From Ectothiorhodospiraceae bacterium (GTDB lineage Bacteria; Bacteroidota; Ignavibacteria; SZUA-365; GCA-2699105): DNA of 34,203 bases. The translations under genes and the position numbers were made by a program. The DNA is taken from positions 1-34,203 of the forward strand of contig PABJ01000015.1 in the NCBI GenBank assembly GCA_002699105.1. The letters run 5' to 3'. The notes beneath the pieces are model-generated. The model was not told the DNA's origin and searched no databases. It worked only from the letters and a program-made list of their open reading frames with translations. Shown here in pieces: positions 16,772-25,235 of the stretch. Position 1 is the stretch's first letter, and each line of letters starts with the position of its first letter.

Positions 16772-18091
16772 ATGAAGACAGCGATGCATATTTTCGTCGT
16801 GGTTGTCGTATGCTTGTCATTGATGTCAGCACAGGGATTCGCACAGAATGAACACGTCCAGCAGGACGGTCCGGTTCGTTTTATCACGAGACCTACGACC
16901 AAAAACCTCGACACGAGAGAAGTTTCCATCCTCAACACCGAGCGCACGGCGAGACCCAGGTATTGTAACAGCTACATCTATTATGACCGGCATGCATCCA
17001 CATCGGAGTACATCGATAGCGTCCCATCAAAAGTGTTTGCGGTGCGGGCTTCCATGCCGCACGGTTGGATGCAGATTCCTGCCCCACAGTGCACTGTTTG
17101 GACGGTAGACGTCGATTTTTACTGGCTTCCGGATTCCGTGAATGACCGCGATACAATTAATGTCTTCATACGCGAAGCCAGCCCTCCATACGATGAAATT
17201 CATATTTCCAAGTTCCTGACGACTCTCGGCAACAACGTCGGAAATATCGAGATTGATCCTCCGATTCAGCCGTACAAGGTGCCGATTGTCAACACGTCGA
17301 CGGACTACTTGATCGGTGTCTATATTACGGGGGATACGGGAAACACCATCAAATGGCGGTTCCGAACGCCGGCTGCATACGATAACCCACCGAGATCGTA
17401 CGTTTTCACGACACCGACAACACCCGTACCGGTCGGTACGGCGCTCTCATTGCCGGACTGGAGCTTTTATCCGGTCGTGTGCTGCGATTTCTGGAGACCG
17501 GTGGAACTTTCTCTTTTCCATGGCTCCTATCTCGACGGTTCGGTGTTCCTCAACTGGCAGACCGAATCCGAGATCAACAATTACGGTTTCGAGATATTGC
17601 GCTCTGGCGAACGCAACGGCGACTATTACAAGGTCGGCGAGAAGGCAGGCAAAGGTACCACACATGAGCGGTCGTGGTACGATTTCGTCGATAACAGCGC
17701 CAAGGGTAACAGTCCAACCGGCTCGTACTTCTACAAGCTGCGTCAGATTGACTTCGACGGCGAGCACAAAGAATACGGCCCGATCCGTGTCGCAATGGGC
17801 ATACCGGGTGAAGGCGGCATCCATCTTCACAGCGTGTATCCAAACCCGGTCCCTCTGGACGGGTACAGCGTTATCGGCTATGAACTGCCGGAAGAGACGG
17901 GTGTGAGTATACGTCTCGTGAACGCGCTCGGCCAGGAGGTAGCGACGCTGTTCGAGGGCAATAAGCCCGCAGGCTACCATGAGGCGCTCTGGCAGGTGAA
18001 TGCACATCCTGGCCTCATCAATGGCACGTATTTCATCCTGATGAAGACCGAATCCCGGTCTATGATGAAGAAGATCAGCGTGATTCGGTAA
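16772..18091 (+). CDS. T9SS type-A sorting domain protein, tandem copy 1
   Basis: 439 residues from the ATG at 16772, chosen over an upstream TTG because it follows GAGG and gives the signal peptide MKTAMHIFVVVVVCLSLMS, cleaved near FAQ. The N-terminal ~250 residues are an uncharacterised secreted domain with several Cys (PRYCNSY, PQCTVWTVDVDFYW, VVCCDFW). Residues ~255-350 form a fibronectin-like region common before sorting domains (VELSLFHGSYLDGSVFLNWQ, NNYGFEILRS, YKLRQIDFDGEH). The last ~80 residues are the type-A sorting domain (VYPNPVPLDGYSVIGYELP, NALGQEVATL, GYHEALWQV, GTYFILM, KKISVIR). By eye roughly 80% identical to the next gene. It is probably surface-displayed; function unknown. 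Confidence 0.9.
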   Translation: MKTAMHIFVVVVVCLSLMSAQGFAQNEHVQQDGPVRFITRPTTKNLDTREVSILNTERTARPRYCNSYIYYDRHASTSEYIDSVPSKVFAVRASMPHGWMQIPAPQCTVWTVDVDFYWLPDSVNDRDTINVFIREASPPYDEIHISKFLTTLGNNVGNIEIDPPIQPYKVPIVNTSTDYLIGVYITGDTGNTIKWRFRTPAAYDNPPRSYVFTTPTTPVPVGTALSLPDWSFYPVVCCDFWRPVELSLFHGSYLDGSVFLNWQTESEINNYGFEILRSGERNGDYYKVGEKAGKGTTHERSWYDFVDNSAKGNSPTGSYFYKLRQIDFDGEHKEYGPIRVAMGIPGEGGIHLHSVYPNPVPLDGYSVIGYELPEETGVSIRLVNALGQEVATLFEGNKPAGYHEALWQVNAHPGLINGTYFILMKTESRSMMKKISVIR

Positions 18092-18118
18092 CTCACCACG
18101 AAGTTTTGTGTCTACCTA

Positions 18119-18140
18119 CCAGCCGCCGGAAGGCGGCTGG
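18119..18140 (+). terminator. Hairpin terminator of tandem copy 1
   Basis: Same 9-bp stem as at 16606 (CCAGCCGCC with GGCGGCTGG), loop GGAA, but followed by TTCGCGTTGT rather than a T-run, so the U-tract has decayed. Termination here may be leaky. Confidence 0.6.
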
Positions 18141-18170
18141 TTCGCGTTGTACCCCTTCAGATCGGATAGA

Positions 18171-18199
18171 TTGACTAGACAGCCGAAAATCTCTATTTT
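18171..18199 (+). promoter_or_regulatory. Candidate promoter of tandem copy 2
   Basis: TTGACT (18171-18176) and TATTTT (18194-18199) are 17 nt apart, about 90 nt before the ATG. The matching place in copy 1 (~16652-16682, TGGACT then TTTTAGG) is recognisably related but weaker. Confidence 0.4.
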
Positions 18200-18237
18200 G
18201 ATTGGTCACACGTACCTGCATGCGCAGGGCGTCAACG

Positions 18238-18289
18238 GCGCACGTAGCTCGAATACTTGATATATATACTCTGCCACGAGGATAACGTT
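18238..18289 (+). promoter_or_regulatory. Conserved leader of tandem copy 2
   Basis: Second copy of the leader described at 16720-16771, with only a few substitutions over ~52 nt, including the GAGG ribosome-binding site. It continues into an identical ATGAAGACAGCGATGCAT. Confidence 0.55.
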
Positions 18290-19612
18290 ATGAAGACAGC
18301 GATGCATGTTGTCAGCACGATTGTGGTGTGCTTGGCGATGATGTCGATACAGGGTTTCGCACAGAACGAACATGTCCAGCAGGACGGCCCGGTTCGTTTT
18401 ATCACGAGACCCACAACGAAAGATCTCGATACGAAGGAGATCCCCATCATCAACACCGAACGCTGGGCAAGACCGTTTAATTGTACCAGCCGCATTTATT
18501 ACGATCAGTCTGCATCGACGACGGAATACACCGATAGCGTCCCGTCGAAAGTGTTTGCAGTGCGTGCTTCCATGCCGTCGGGTTCGGTGCAGCATCCTGT
18601 CTCGAGATGTACAGTCTGGACGGTTGACGTCGATTTTTACTGGCTGCCGGATTCCGCGAACGACCGCGATACGATCAATGTCTTTATTCGCCAGGCTAAC
18701 TCTCCGTACAACGAGATTCATATCTCCAAGTTCCTGACGACGCTCGGCAACAACGTCGGCAACATCGAGATCGATCCTCCCATTCTCCCGTACACTGTGC
18801 CGATCATCGCGAACACATCGCAGGACTACTACATTGGTATTTATATCACGGGTGATACAGGCAACACCATCAAATGGCGGTTCCGAACTCCCGCTGCATA
18901 CAGCAGTCCGCCAAGGTCATACGTTTTCACCTCGCGGACATCGCCCGTACCTGTGGGTACGGCCCTCTCGTTGCCGGATTGGAAGTTTTACCCAACAGTG
19001 TGCTGCGACTTCGGCGTACCGGTGGAGCTCTCTCTTTTCCATGGCTCATATCTCGATGGTGCAGTGTTCCTCAACTGGCAGACTGAGTCCGAGATCAATA
19101 ATTACGGATTCGAGATATTACGTTCGGGTGAACGCAACGGCGAGTACTACAAGGTCGGAGAGAAGGCAGGCAAGGGAACCACACATGAACGGTCGTGGTA
19201 CGATTTCGTCGATAACAGCGCCAAGGGGAACAGCCCGACCGGCTCGTACTTCTACAAGCTGCGCCAGATTGACTTCGACGGCGAACACAAGGAATACGGT
19301 CCGATACGTGTCGCATTGGGCGCACCGGGTGAAGGTGGATTTCATCTCCACAGCGCATATCCAAACCCGGTCTCACAGGACGGTTACAGCGTCATCGGAT
19401 ATGAACTGCCGGAAGAATCGGATGTAAGCATCCGCGTCGTGAACGCGCTTGGCCAGGAAGTAGCAACGCTGTTGGAAGGCGAAAAGCCTGCGGGCTACCA
19501 TGAAGCGCTCTGGCAGGTGAACAGCCAATCGGGCTTGCTGCACGGCACCTACTTCATCATGATGCAGGCAGGTACGCACTCCGCAGTCAAGAAGATCAGC
19601 GTCCTAAAGTAA
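18290..19612 (+). CDS. T9SS type-A sorting domain protein, tandem copy 2
   Basis: 440 residues from the ATG at 18290; signal peptide MKTAMHVVSTIVVCLAMMS, cleaved near FAQ. Same domain order as copy 1: unknown N-terminal secreted domain, fibronectin-like region (VELSLFHGSYLDGAVFLNWQ) and C-terminal sorting domain (AYPNPVSQDGYSVIGYELP, NALGQEVATLLEG, GTYFIMM, KKISVLK). Differences from copy 1 concentrate in the N-terminal domain (for example RARPRYCNSYIYYDRH against RWARPFNCTSRIYYDQ, first letters aside), while the stretch around VFLNWQTESEINNYGFEIL is identical. This pattern suggests diversification of the exposed domain with a constrained export module, but selection was not computed. Confidence 0.9.
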   Translation: MKTAMHVVSTIVVCLAMMSIQGFAQNEHVQQDGPVRFITRPTTKDLDTKEIPIINTERWARPFNCTSRIYYDQSASTTEYTDSVPSKVFAVRASMPSGSVQHPVSRCTVWTVDVDFYWLPDSANDRDTINVFIRQANSPYNEIHISKFLTTLGNNVGNIEIDPPILPYTVPIIANTSQDYYIGIYITGDTGNTIKWRFRTPAAYSSPPRSYVFTSRTSPVPVGTALSLPDWKFYPTVCCDFGVPVELSLFHGSYLDGAVFLNWQTESEINNYGFEILRSGERNGEYYKVGEKAGKGTTHERSWYDFVDNSAKGNSPTGSYFYKLRQIDFDGEHKEYGPIRVALGAPGEGGFHLHSAYPNPVSQDGYSVIGYELPEESDVSIRVVNALGQEVATLLEGEKPAGYHEALWQVNSQSGLLHGTYFIMMQAGTHSAVKKISVLK

Positions 19613-19637
19613 GCGCATCGAAGGCATTGAACATCAC

Positions 19638-19663
19638 AGGGACATAGCGGAAGCTGTGTCCCT
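19638..19663 (+). terminator. Terminator of tandem copy 2
   Basis: Stem AGGGACATAGC with GCTGTGTCCCT (one G-U type pair), short loop, followed by CTCATTTTAT. Weak U-tract but well placed between the surface-protein block and dut. Confidence 0.65.
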
Positions 19664-19683
19664 CTCATTTTATAGAAGGATGT

Positions 19684-20145
19684 ATGAACACACCTGCACT
19701 TTCCGTCCGCATTACCCGCGTTACTGCGGATTTCGACGATATCCCCCTGCCGAAATACGAAACTGAACTCTCCGCCGGGATGGATCTCCGGGCAGCCGTG
19801 GAGCGTCCGCTCATTCTCGAAGCCGGGCAGACACTCGCAGTTCCGACCAACCTGGCGATTGAACTCCCTCCGGACTTCGAAGCACAGGTTCGGCCCCGCA
19901 GCGGCCTGGCGCTGAAGTACGGAATCACGTTACCGAATTCGCCGGGTACTATCGATGCGGACTATCGGGGCGAGATCAAGGTCATCATGACGAATCTCGG
20001 GCAGCAGCCGTTCCGGATCGAACGCGGCGACCGTATCGCCCAGATGGTAGTCGCCCCGGTCACGAAGGTCGCTTGGGAAGAAGTCGGTTCGCTCAACAAT
20101 ACCGAGCGCGGTGCAGGGGGATTTGGAAGCACGGGAAAATCATAG
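19684..20145 (+). CDS. dut: dUTP diphosphatase (dUTPase)
   Basis: Hydrolyses dUTP to dUMP and pyrophosphate, keeping uracil out of DNA and supplying dTMP synthesis; a cytoplasmic homotrimer in this family. All five motifs are present in 153 residues: AGMDLRA (I), [10 protein letters not shown] (II), [13 protein letters not shown] with the catalytic Asp (III), RGDRIAQMV (IV) and the flexible C-terminal [11 protein letters not shown] (V). The start follows AGAAGGA. The next gene starts 9 nt after the stop, so the two form a nucleotide-metabolism pair. Confidence 0.97.
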   Translation: MNTPALSVRITRVTADFDDIPLPKYETELSAGMDLRAAVERPLILEAGQTLAVPTNLAIELPPDFEAQVRPRSGLALKYGITLPNSPGTIDADYRGEIKVIMTNLGQQPFRIERGDRIAQMVVAPVTKVAWEEVGSLNNTERGAGGFGSTGKS

Positions 20146-20154
20146 TCTGTTAGA

Positions 20155-21450
20155 ATGCAGCCCCCTTACGTCTTATACGGAAGAATACTGAATCCGGTCT
20201 CAGCCAAGCGTGTGGAGTACATCACCGACGCAGCGATTGCGGTCGGCGAAGATGGTAGAATAGCGTTTGCCGGGCCGGTTGCCGAGCTTCCGGAAAGCGT
20301 CTCGCACTATCCAAAGCGAACCACCGAATGTCTCATCACACCCGGCTTCATCGATCTCCATACGCACGTGCCCCAACTCCATGCGCGCGGCAGGTGCGAG
20401 GAGACGCTCCTGGCCTGGCTCGAACGGCATATCTTCCCGGCTGAAGAACGGTTCAATGATCCGGTCGTCTCACGAAACGTCAGCCGGGCGTTCTTCGCTC
20501 AGCTTGCCTCGAACGGCACGACGGCGGTTTCAGCATATTCGAATTCCTCGCCTGAGTCGACGGCGATAGCGTTCGAGGAGGCCGAACGTTCGGGGATCCG
20601 CACATGCATGGGCATGATGCTGATGGATAGGAACGGCACACCCGGTCTGGATCGCCCGCCAGGGAAAGCATTGGAAGAGAGCGAGTCGCTCGTTCGTACA
20701 TGGCACCGGAAATCCGCCAGGCTGGAGTACGCGGTTTCGCCGCGCTTCGCCATCGCGTGCTCACCGGAGCTGCTGCATGGCGCAGCCGAACTCGCTGCCC
20801 GTCACGATTGCTACATCCAGACGCACCTGAACGAACAGCCGGGGGAAGTAGCGGAAACACTGCGCCTTTTCCCTAATGCGAAGCATTATACCGATGTATA
20901 CGATGAAGCGGGACTCCTCGGCCCGAGGACCATCCTCGGCCACGGTATCCACATGCGGGAGGAAGAGCTCGCTCTGCTGGCCGTACGCGGATGCTCTGTT
21001 GCGCACTGCCCTGATGCGAACCTCTTTCTCGGCAGCGGGAGGTTCCCCATCGAGCGTTATGCTGAGCACGGCATTCCCTACGGATTGGGCAGCGATGTTG
21101 GTGCAGGAACATCCCTCAGTATGCAGCATGTCATGAAGTCTATGAGCCATGTCCAGGGTATGGCGCTTCCGGCAGAGCTGGTGTTCTACACAGCGACGCT
21201 TGGAAACGCTCGCGCGCTAGGCAAGCAGGAGATGCTGGGTTCGCTGGAAACCGGGAAGGAAGCAGACTTCGTCCTCCACGACACAAGCATATTTCTTCCC
21301 CAGGAATCGCCTCTGAATCCATCAGCTGAAACACTCGTAGAACTATTTGTCCACCTCGGATCTGCGAATCAGATTGCGGCAACAGTTGTTGCCGGAGAGG
21401 CTGTGTATACGGCCGATTCCGGGTTTTCGTATCTCAGCGATCTATCGTAG
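20155..21450 (+). CDS. guaD: Guanine deaminase (amidohydrolase family)
   Basis: Zinc hydrolase that deaminates guanine to xanthine in purine salvage and catabolism. 431 residues, in the usual range. Motifs: PGFIDLHTHVPQLHARG (HxH metal ligands), LLAWLERHIFPAEERF, GMMLMDRNGTPG, VSPRFAIACSPELL, QTHLNEQPGEV (His ligand and catalytic Glu region), GHGIHM, VAHCPDANLFLGSGRFPIE and GLGSDVGAGTSLSM (Asp ligand). These are the guanine-deaminase variants of the chlorohydrolase motifs, so I prefer this over other amidohydrolases. Downstream of dut by 9 nt and probably co-transcribed. Confidence 0.9.
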   Translation: MQPPYVLYGRILNPVSAKRVEYITDAAIAVGEDGRIAFAGPVAELPESVSHYPKRTTECLITPGFIDLHTHVPQLHARGRCEETLLAWLERHIFPAEERFNDPVVSRNVSRAFFAQLASNGTTAVSAYSNSSPESTAIAFEEAERSGIRTCMGMMLMDRNGTPGLDRPPGKALEESESLVRTWHRKSARLEYAVSPRFAIACSPELLHGAAELAARHDCYIQTHLNEQPGEVAETLRLFPNAKHYTDVYDEAGLLGPRTILGHGIHMREEELALLAVRGCSVAHCPDANLFLGSGRFPIERYAEHGIPYGLGSDVGAGTSLSMQHVMKSMSHVQGMALPAELVFYTATLGNARALGKQEMLGSLETGKEADFVLHDTSIFLPQESPLNPSAETLVELFVHLGSANQIAATVVAGEAVYTADSGFSYLSDLS

Positions 21451-21489
21451 TTTATCAAATCGTACTTTTTTCAGTAGCCACCGACCTTC

Positions 21490-22302
21490 ATGATACATTG
21501 GAACGTCGATCCCGAACTCATCACGATCGGACCTTTTCACCTGCGCTGGTACGGCCTGTTATTCGCGCTGGGCTTCATTCTCGCCTACTATGTTATGGCC
21601 TGGATGTTCAAGCGCGAAAAGCGATCGGAAGATGATCTGAACCGTCTTCTTCTTTTTATGATGGTCTCGACGGTGATTGGCGCGAGGTTGGGGCATTGTC
21701 TGTTCTATGAACCGCAATTCTACCTCAGCAACCCTATCGAGATACTCAAGGTCTGGGAAGGGGGTCTTGCAAGTCACGGGGCAGCGCTGGGCATACTGAT
21801 TGGGCTGTCTCTCTTCGTCAAGCGCACGCCGAACATGACGTTCAACTGGATCATCGACAGAATCGCAGTGGTTATCCCAATCGCAGCGTTGTGCGTCCGG
21901 CTGGGGAACCTCTTCAACTCGGAGATTCTCGGCATTCCGGGAGACGTACCGTGGGCATTCGTCTTCGAGCGCATCGATAGCGTGCCGCGGCACCCTGTGC
22001 AGCTCTACGAAGCGTTCAGCTATGCGGGGTTGTTTTTCGTGCTGTTCGGTCTGTATAAAAAGGGCGATATACTCAAGAAACCGCCCATGCTTGCCGGCAT
22101 CTTCCTTATCGGCTTGTTCTCACTGCGTTTCCTTACCGAGTTCTTCAAATCTTCACAAACCCACATAGACACTACTTGGGCGATTTCCATGGGGCAGTTT
22201 TTGAGTCTCCCTCTTATTGCATTAGGTATCGTGCTTGTTATCCTGGGTACACGTAATGCGGGAAAGAAGCCAGGACCAAAGTCCCCGCCTCAGGCCAAAT
22301 AG
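21490..22302 (+). CDS. lgt: Phosphatidylglycerol-prolipoprotein diacylglyceryl transferase
   Basis: Inner-membrane enzyme that attaches diacylglycerol from phosphatidylglycerol to the lipobox Cys of prolipoproteins, the first step of lipoprotein maturation; it would act on the lipoproteins encoded in this window. 270 residues with about seven hydrophobic segments. Key motifs: LRWYGLLFALGF, VSTVIGARLGHCLFYEP, WEGGLASHGAALG (essential His), VRLGNLFNSEILG (the R-x-G-N-x-x-N-x-E signature), RHPVQLYEA and SLRFLTEFFK. Its stop is 3 nt from the stop of the convergent TraB/GumN gene. Confidence 0.97.
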   Translation: MIHWNVDPELITIGPFHLRWYGLLFALGFILAYYVMAWMFKREKRSEDDLNRLLLFMMVSTVIGARLGHCLFYEPQFYLSNPIEILKVWEGGLASHGAALGILIGLSLFVKRTPNMTFNWIIDRIAVVIPIAALCVRLGNLFNSEILGIPGDVPWAFVFERIDSVPRHPVQLYEAFSYAGLFFVLFGLYKKGDILKKPPMLAGIFLIGLFSLRFLTEFFKSSQTHIDTTWAISMGQFLSLPLIALGIVLVILGTRNAGKKPGPKSPPQAK

Positions 22303-22305
22303 GGA

Positions 22306-23238
22306 TTACAGCTGCTCGACGATATATCCTTGCTTTCGCAGGAGCGCGATAACGCCGTCATCGCCTACAAGGTGGGCTGCTCCCACAATGACCATATAGT
22401 CGATGTCGTGCTCCAACATGTCCACGATCTTGGGAATCCATGCTTTATTCCGATCGGTGACCATCAGCCGGTAGGCATCGGGGTTGTTTTCGTATTCCGA
22501 TAGCAGGTAATCCTCAAGTGCATCAATGTCTCCCGTGCTCCAAGCTTCGACAAGCCGCTCGATCCCACCTTCTTCCATGCTCCCTTTCGTCAAGACCTCG
22601 TGCAGCACGGTTGTTTGCTCTTCGAGGGTTTGTCCCGTAAGCATATTAAGTTGGAACGCAAAGCTCTCGAGGCCAGATACTTCCTTACCTTCCTCCACGG
22701 CTTTTTGGTGAAAATACATATCGACACCCTGTTCGCCGCTGAGACCGGCATCCTGCAGCTCCAATGTCCAAAGCATCACAGTTATAAACCAGGGCTGCAT
22801 CTTATCGAGGGTAGAGATTTGCACGCCTTTCATCTCAAGTCTGGTCTTAGCAAGGTCGAAGGTCTCCTTCGGAAGCACCTGCCGTAACGTCGTCCCCTCC
22901 GGGAGCAGCGCTTTATTCAGGAGCATGCCAGCAAGGGAAGAAGTCTCCAGGCTATCGAGATCGAGTTCAAGAACCAGCGCTTCTGAATTTTCGAACGCCT
23001 GCTCCATCGCCGAGGGGAGAGGGTACACGTCTTCTGTCAGCATATGCATCGAGCCGAGCAGGTAGACGGTATTGCTCTCCGATCGCACCTCCCACAGCAG
23101 ATGCTTGCCGTCCGCATCCTGCGCAGAAGCTTGTATTGTGAAGGCCCACGCTAGAGTTAGGCATAATACTATATGGATGTACGCTTTACCGCGATCGGCG
23201 ATGCGAACCGAACCTGCCTTAATGTGTGTCAGTTTCAT
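22306..23238 (-). CDS. TraB/GumN (Tiki-like) family protein, secreted
   Basis: 310 residues from the ATG at 23238, preferred over the GTG at 23256 because GGAG sits 8 nt upstream of it. It overlaps the upstream gene's 3' end by 20 nt. A signal peptide (hydrophobic core YIHIVLCLTLAWAFTIQASA) is followed by the family hallmarks: TVYLLGSMHML (GxxH motif), LVLELDLDSL, and near the C-terminus YMVIVGAAHLVGDDGV. TraB/GumN domains belong to the EreA/Tiki-like fold and some members are metalloproteases, but the bacterial role is largely unknown. It is likely periplasmic. Confidence 0.85.
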   Translation of the reverse strand: MKLTHIKAGSVRIADRGKAYIHIVLCLTLAWAFTIQASAQDADGKHLLWEVRSESNTVYLLGSMHMLTEDVYPLPSAMEQAFENSEALVLELDLDSLETSSLAGMLLNKALLPEGTTLRQVLPKETFDLAKTRLEMKGVQISTLDKMQPWFITVMLWTLELQDAGLSGEQGVDMYFHQKAVEEGKEVSGLESFAFQLNMLTGQTLEEQTTVLHEVLTKGSMEEGGIERLVEAWSTGDIDALEDYLLSEYENNPDAYRLMVTDRNKAWIPKIVDMLEHDIDYMVIVGAAHLVGDDGVIALLRKQGYIVEQL

Positions 23239-23590
23239 ACTCTTGTCTCCAGACACCGTCTTCTATGATCGGATAGTTGGGAGCATCGGCACTGAGGTAT
23301 ATCCATGCCTGCTTTGAGCTTCCATCTTCGAGTTCAACTTCAATACGCTTGCGGATATAGAGATCGGGGCATTCTTCAAATGCATCCAGCTCAGGAATGC
23401 GTTCCTCGTCTATCTCGTACACCTCCCCGGAGATGCTCCCTGTTCCTTCCGCAGCGAATGGAATGCCAGGTCCGTTGTACATCACCACACCTTGGGCTGT
23501 CGCACGTGCTCCGCCTTCGGCTTGGAGCATGTTATGCTTGCTGTGCCCCTTCTTGAGTAGCCCGTATACGAAAAATGTCTGTTTCTTCAT
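23219..23590 (-). CDS. Gamma-glutamylcyclotransferase-like (AIG2/GGCT fold) protein
   Basis: 123 residues. The N-terminal FFVYGLLKKGHSKHNML corresponds to the YGxL substrate loop of the GGCT/AIG2 fold, and IPELDAFEECPDLYIRKRIEV carries the expected acidic catalytic residue (Glu in DAFE) and the family's conserved Y-R. Members cleave gamma-glutamyl amines or peptides to 5-oxoproline, but many small bacterial ones have no known substrate. No signal peptide, so cytoplasmic. Its 3' end overlaps the TraB/GumN start by 20 nt, implying one transcript. Confidence 0.82.
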   Translation of the reverse strand: MKKQTFFVYGLLKKGHSKHNMLQAEGGARATAQGVVMYNGPGIPFAAEGTGSISGEVYEIDEERIPELDAFEECPDLYIRKRIEVELEDGSSKQAWIYLSADAPNYPIIEDGVWRQEYETDTH

Positions 23591-23619
23591 AGTCGTGTTA
23601 CATGAAAGGTACTGTATAC

Positions 23620-23666
23620 AAAAATGCTCCGGGTTCAGGACTTGTTCTATCCATCCGCCGGAGCAT
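23620..23666 (-). terminator. Terminator downstream of ferritin gene
   Basis: On the minus strand, ATGCTCCGG (23658-23666) pairs perfectly with CCGGAGCAT (23624-23632) across a 25-nt loop, followed by a run of T. It lies about 20 nt past the ferritin stop. The long loop lowers certainty slightly. Confidence 0.7.
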
Positions 23667-23684
23667 ACATGCGTTGAAAGATAA

Positions 23685-24182
23685 TTATCCTTCGAAGCCC
23701 ATCTTACCGATTTCCTTATCGATCAGGAACAAGCCGCGGCCTTCCATGCCGATCAGTTTGATCTTGTCGACGATATCGGAGAAGAGATGCTCTTCTTCAT
23801 GCTGCTCGGCAACATACCACTGGAGGAAATTGAATGTCGAGAAGTCCTTCTCGGTCAATGCGGAGTCGACGAGGGCATTGATGCGGCTGGTGACGAACTT
23901 TTCGTGCTCGAGGGTTTCTTCGAACAGCTTGAGCAGCGATTCGTATTCGTGCTTCGGCTGTGCAAGTGCGGGTACCGTCGCCATCGCACCGGTTTCGTTG
24001 ACGTAGTCGAACAGCTTCATCATGTGCTGGCGCTCCTCTTCGCTATGGCGAAGAAGGAAGTCCGCCGCGCCGTTGTAGTTGTTCATGGCGCACCAGCTGC
24101 TCATTTGCAGGTAAATGTTCGAGGATTCAAATTCTACTCTGATTTGCTCGTTCAGTTTTTCGAGCATGGATGCTGAAAGCAT
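23685..24182 (-). CDS. ftnA: Ferritin (FtnA type)
   Basis: 24-subunit iron-storage protein that oxidises Fe(II) and stores it as mineral. 165 residues, the same length as E. coli FtnA, and the ferroxidase residues fall at the same numbers: E17, Y24, E50, H53, E94, Q127 and E130, with W122 also present (NFLQWYVAEQHEEEHLF). It therefore looks catalytically intact. There is no heme-binding Met of the bacterioferritin type. The start is supported by AAGGAG about 9 nt upstream. Located downstream of the epimerase on the same strand (63-nt gap) and closed by its own terminator. Confidence 0.95.
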   Translation of the reverse strand: MLSASMLEKLNEQIRVEFESSNIYLQMSSWCAMNNYNGAADFLLRHSEEERQHMMKLFDYVNETGAMATVPALAQPKHEYESLLKLFEETLEHEKFVTSRINALVDSALTEKDFSTFNFLQWYVAEQHEEEHLFSDIVDKIKLIGMEGRGLFLIDKEIGKMGFEG

Positions 24183-24245
24183 AATGTGCTACTCCTTATA
24201 GTCTATCGTTGTTGAGAAATAGGGTTCTTCATGTGGCGCGTGGAT

Positions 24246-25199
24246 CTACTTCATGGTCTGCTGAAGCCATTCCCACTGCCGCCGGATACCTTCTTCGAGC
24301 GAGACCTTGGATTCGAAATCCATCAGTTCTTTCGCCTTGCTGGTATCGGCGTATGTAATGCGCACATCGCCCGGGGGAACGGGTTTATGTGTGCGCTGTA
24401 ATTTCCTTCCTGTAACGCGGTCGATCATATCGCAGAGCTCGCTGACAGAGTGCGTCTTCGAACCGCCGATATTCACTACCTCGTAACCGTTGACGCGTTC
24501 CACTGCCCGCTCTACTCCGTCGATAATATCATCGATGAAGGTAAAGTCCCGCTGCATGGACCCGTCTCCATAGATATGAATCTCGCGGTCTTCTTGCAAG
24601 GCTGTGAGGAAGTTTGAGATCGCCATGCCGGGGCGCTGCCTCGGACCGTACACAGTGAAGAAGCGCAGGCACCATATGTCCATGTCATAATGCAAATGGT
24701 ACGTATAGCCGAGAAGCTCGCAGGCTTTCTTGGTTGCCGCATACGGCGATTGCGGTAAGTCCACCTTCATCGTCTCGCGGAAAGGCACATCTTCGCTGTT
24801 GCCGTATATGCTGGACGAGGACGCGAACACCATCTTCTTTGTCCCGGCAGCGCGCATGACCTCCATGAGGTTAATCGTACCGGTGATATTCACATCGATG
24901 TTGGGAGCGGGGTCTTGCACCGAACGCCGTACCCCGGGCTGTGCCGCCAAATGCACGACGAGATCGGGCTTGTACTCTGCAAAGGCCGCTTCGATGGCAG
25001 CCTTGTTCCGTAAATCGGCTTGGATAAAGTGGCAGCGTTCGTTGTCACGCGCTTCCGCGATGTTCCGGAGTTTGATTTCCTTCGGGTAGTAGGCATCGAG
25101 ATTATCGAACAGGATGGTTGTGTATCCCTTGGCCAGCAATCGTTCGTTGAGATGCGAGCCGATAAATCCCGCCCCGCCGGTGATAAGTACGTTCTTCAT
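24246..25199 (-). CDS. NAD-dependent sugar-nucleotide epimerase (UDP-glucuronate 4-epimerase-like)
   Basis: 317-residue extended SDR enzyme. TGGAGFIGSHL is the NAD-binding glycine motif, VVHLAAQPGVRRSVQDP the strand and loop typical of UDP-glucuronate or UDP-N-acetylglucosamine 4-epimerases, ASSSSIYG holds the catalytic Ser, and SPYAATKKACELLGYTYHLHY the Tyr-x-x-x-Lys. CLRFFTVYGPRQRPGMA and YGDGSMQRDFTFIDD complete the substrate side. It probably makes a galacturonate-type nucleotide sugar for surface polysaccharide; the exact substrate is uncertain. Downstream of the GT4 gene by 36 nt and probably co-transcribed with it. Confidence 0.88.
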   Translation of the reverse strand: MKNVLITGGAGFIGSHLNERLLAKGYTTILFDNLDAYYPKEIKLRNIAEARDNERCHFIQADLRNKAAIEAAFAEYKPDLVVHLAAQPGVRRSVQDPAPNIDVNITGTINLMEVMRAAGTKKMVFASSSSIYGNSEDVPFRETMKVDLPQSPYAATKKACELLGYTYHLHYDMDIWCLRFFTVYGPRQRPGMAISNFLTALQEDREIHIYGDGSMQRDFTFIDDIIDGVERAVERVNGYEVVNIGGSKTHSVSELCDMIDRVTGRKLQRTHKPVPPGDVRITYADTSKAKELMDFESKVSLEEGIRRQWEWLQQTMK

Positions 25200-25235
25200 G
25201 TTCTCCGGAATTGTGTTCTATGTCGTCTACTTCTC

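Larger units (their letters stand above)
16591..19612 (+). repeat. Tandem duplication: terminator + leader + gene, two copies
   Basis: Unit length is ~1,515 bp. Copy 1 is ~16591-18103 and copy 2 ~18104-19612. Offsets are 1,513 bp between the terminator stems (16606 and 18119) and 1,518 bp between the two ATGs. The unit therefore begins with the terminator hairpin after the giant gene and ends with the T9SS protein gene. No such hairpin follows copy 2, which has a different terminator (19638). Confidence 0.8.

Noticed and set aside
23239-23256. GTG at 23256 as start of the TraB/GumN protein
   Set aside because: GGAG is correctly spaced for the ATG at 23238, not for the GTG.
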